A stretch of DNA of 64,000 nt from VRUE01 sp963753585 (GTDB lineage: Bacteria > Actinomycetota > Thermoleophilia > Solirubrobacterales > 70-9), in contig CAVWCU010000001.1 in assembly GCA_963753585.1 (NCBI GenBank), positions 558,001 to 622,000 on the forward strand, written 5' to 3'. Below, in pieces: positions 62,452-64,000 of this stretch (within the stretch, counting starts at the first letter, position 1; each line of letters begins with the position of its first letter). The notes under the pieces are model-generated. The model had not been told where the DNA came from. It worked only from the letters and a program-made list of their open reading frames with translations, and searched no databases. A program made the translations under genes and the position numbers.

Positions 62452-63818
62452 TCACGGTGAGCCCTTGGGGGGCGGCGTCCAGCGACGCGAAGGGTCGGCA
62501 GAGTCATTCTCGCTGAAAGTCAGCCCCTCCATCTCGAGGCGCTGGCGCGCGACCTCGGGGCCGCCGCCATCGGTGGCGCTCCAACCTGGGGATATGTGGC
62601 CTGTAGAGCGCAGCACGCGTTGCGCGTTCGGGATCGACTCGTCAGAGGAGATCACGCCCGCGACGGACTGCGCGGCGCCCGGGACCCCGATCGCGTCGGC
62701 GAGGTCGCCATACGTCGTCCAGTGTCCCTTGGGTATGGCGTCGCAAGCCTCGCGCAGCGCATCGCGGTTGACGCTTCGGGCGCTTCGTTCCAAGACCCCG
62801 ACCTCCGCGCCGAGGTCGAGCAGGCTGATCTCACCATCGACGGTCCAGTAGGCCATCCCGTTGACGCCTGCGCTCGAGGGTTCCCCCGAGCGCAGCCCCA
62901 GGCGGTGGAGGAGTCTTGCGGCTTGAAGTGAGGGTGAGTCCAGCAGTGTCTCTCCGCTCTGGGGGTCAGTCCACTCGAGTGTCTTGTTTCCTTCGCTCGC
63001 CTTGAGTGTCGCCGTGTAGAGGGGCTCCTTCGTGCTCCACGGCTTGGCGGAGGCTGGGACGGCCGCACGGCGGAAGTACAGGGGCTGGCCCAGCTTCAAC
63101 GCATCGGCTTCGACCAACTGCGGAAGCAGGCGCTGAGCACGCGCCTTTTGCTTTTGCTCGCGCTCGACCTCGCGACGCTTGCGCTGCACGCCGAGCCGGT
63201 ATTGCTCCGCCTCGGGCAGCGGGATGATTATCTCCGAGTGAACCAAGATCCGCTCGCCTACGGTGAAGGGCTGCAAGCGGACGCAGCGGATGTCCATGTC
63301 GAAGTTGTCGAGAAGCCAAAGCACGGTTGTAGTTACCTCGGGACGGAAGTCACCGGCAAGGAGGACGATTCGAGGTTTGTCGTCGATGACGGGAGTCTCG
63401 TCCCGCTGCTTTCGAGCAGATTCAGCAGCTTCGCTTCGGCCTTGTCCTCCGGCATTTCGTGGTAGCTCGCGTACATTTCGACGACTTCGCCAAACTGTGC
63501 CGCCGCGACGTAGGCGGCGTACTTGATTGCCTGCAGGTCGACGGTCTTGCTGGCTCCGTCGCGCTTAAGCTCGACCACAACGAGGCGTCCCTGCCCCGGC
63601 TCGATGCGCACGATCCCCAAGACGTCGAGTCGCTCTGAGGTCTTGTCGAAACGATCGAACTCGGAGGTGACGACCTTGAAGTCTCCACCCGCGAGCTCGG
63701 GAGCCGACAGCACCCATGCCTCCAGATCCTGCCGCTCCCAGAGCTTCAGGTCTGGAAAGGTGGTCGGCGTCACCTCACTAACCCGCCTGCTCTTTTTCTC
63801 CACTTCGAACAGTGGCAC
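62452..63818 (-). pseudogene. predicted modification-dependent nuclease: PD-(D/E)XK, RAMA-like and alkyltransferase-like domains, 1-nt frameshift
   Basis: Read from 63818 downward. Domain 1 (about 1-125) is NucS/DUF91-like, with D in ERLDVLGIVRIEP and ExK in VVVELKRDG. Then comes DFRPEVTTTVLWLLDNFDMDIRC-type sequence, with a charged coiled coil (about 190-220). Domain 2 (about 255-320) resembles RAMA/DUF4357 readers: LLDSPSLQAARLLHRLG, then VNGMAYWTVDGEISLLDL. Domain 3 (about 335-420) is the DNA-binding part of O6-alkylguanine methyltransferases, HWTTYGDLADAIGVPGAAQSVAGVI, but the PCHR cysteine is replaced (IPNAQRVL). The frame breaks at the run 63410-63412 (one missing A on the coding strand). 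The intact length would be about 455 aa. Leaderless GTG start with TAGGTT 6 nt upstream. No partner gene adjoins. Confidence 0.65.
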
Positions 63819-63824
63819 TCACTC

Positions 63825-63830
63825 AACCTA
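63825..63830 (-). promoter_or_regulatory. -10 box, leaderless type
   Basis: On the minus strand TAGGTT (63830 down to 63825) ends 6 nt before the GTG at 63818. Confidence 0.4.
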
Positions 63831-64000
63831 TTCGCTCCCCCCGATGTTCTTGCACCGAGGGCAACCGGTGAGGTGCAGAGTGGAGCTACGGACTGGGGTC
63901 CAGAGCAGCAGAAATGCCGCCCTGGACCCGCTGTCTTAGACAACTTCGAAGCGCTGGTGTCGGCCCTACTGACCCAAAGTGACGCTGACCTTGGAGCCTG
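63831..64000. other. end of window, no gene seen
   Basis: No recognisable coding sequence or RNA in the last 170 bp. Confidence 0.4.

Overview
The window reads as a chromosomal segment of a high-GC actinobacterium, most likely class Thermoleophilia (Solirubrobacterales-like). This is inferred from the GC-rich third codon positions, frequent GTG starts, a DUF3866 gene, and an actinobacterial gene order (tlyA-nadK-recN-steA-mctB/steB-pyrG-...-xerD, the order I recall from Mycobacterium). No rRNA, CRISPR array or complete insertion sequence was seen. There are three tRNA genes: tRNA-Asn and two with anticodon CAU.

Layout. 0.3-3.4 kb: threonine synthase and an ETF:quinone oxidoreductase broken by one base. 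3.4-5.7 kb: a small membrane protein, a decayed stretch, a frameshifted PD-(D/E)XK-like gene and a tRNA(CAU). 5.8-30.6 kb: a long plus-strand housekeeping run: M29 aminopeptidase, glutamate formimidoyltransferase, MBL hydrolase, hisS-aspS, an IscU/NifU-MnmA fusion, alaS-ruvX-mltG, aroE-aroC-aroKB-aroQ, pepQ, a GGDEF protein, efp-nusB-xseB-ispA-dxs. An M42 peptidase and a small secreted protein lie on the minus strand. 30.6-35.8 kb: an accessory insert between dxs and tlyA, holding a membrane protein/GNAT pair, a membrane protein, a nuclease-like gene of lower GC, a VapBC pair, and copies of a hairpin repeat at both edges and inside. 35.8-53.4 kb: tlyA-nadK, MFS pump, recN-steA-mctB, a WecA/MraY-like transferase, pyrG, M20 peptidase, DUF3866, xerD, mutM, recO, dgt, dnaG, tRNA-Asn. 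53.4-57.0 kb: glycosyltransferase, SDR, thioredoxin-like lipoprotein, HPt protein, tRNA(CAU). 57.0-58.9 kb: a SIR2-domain gene with a Cache-like C-terminus, frameshifted. 59.0-62.4 kb: an SDR/phosphotransferase/DUF6285/acyl-CoA dehydrogenase operon. 62.4-63.8 kb: a frameshifted nuclease with RAMA-like and alkyltransferase-like domains.

How it works together. Housekeeping genes are packed with GTGA/ATGA overlaps, so translational coupling is likely. Many isolated genes carry a TAnnnT box ending 6-8 nt before the start codon, the signature of leaderless transcription. The most unusual content is defence- or repair-like: three PD-(D/E)XK-type proteins, a SIR2-Cache protein beside a tRNA, and a modification-reader nuclease. 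Four genes are interrupted by single-base indels and a fifth probably is, mostly in short homopolymers. Either the assembly has residual indel errors or several of these genes are recent pseudogenes. Two previously unlabelled intergenic hairpin repeat families and one 113-bp palindrome are also described.
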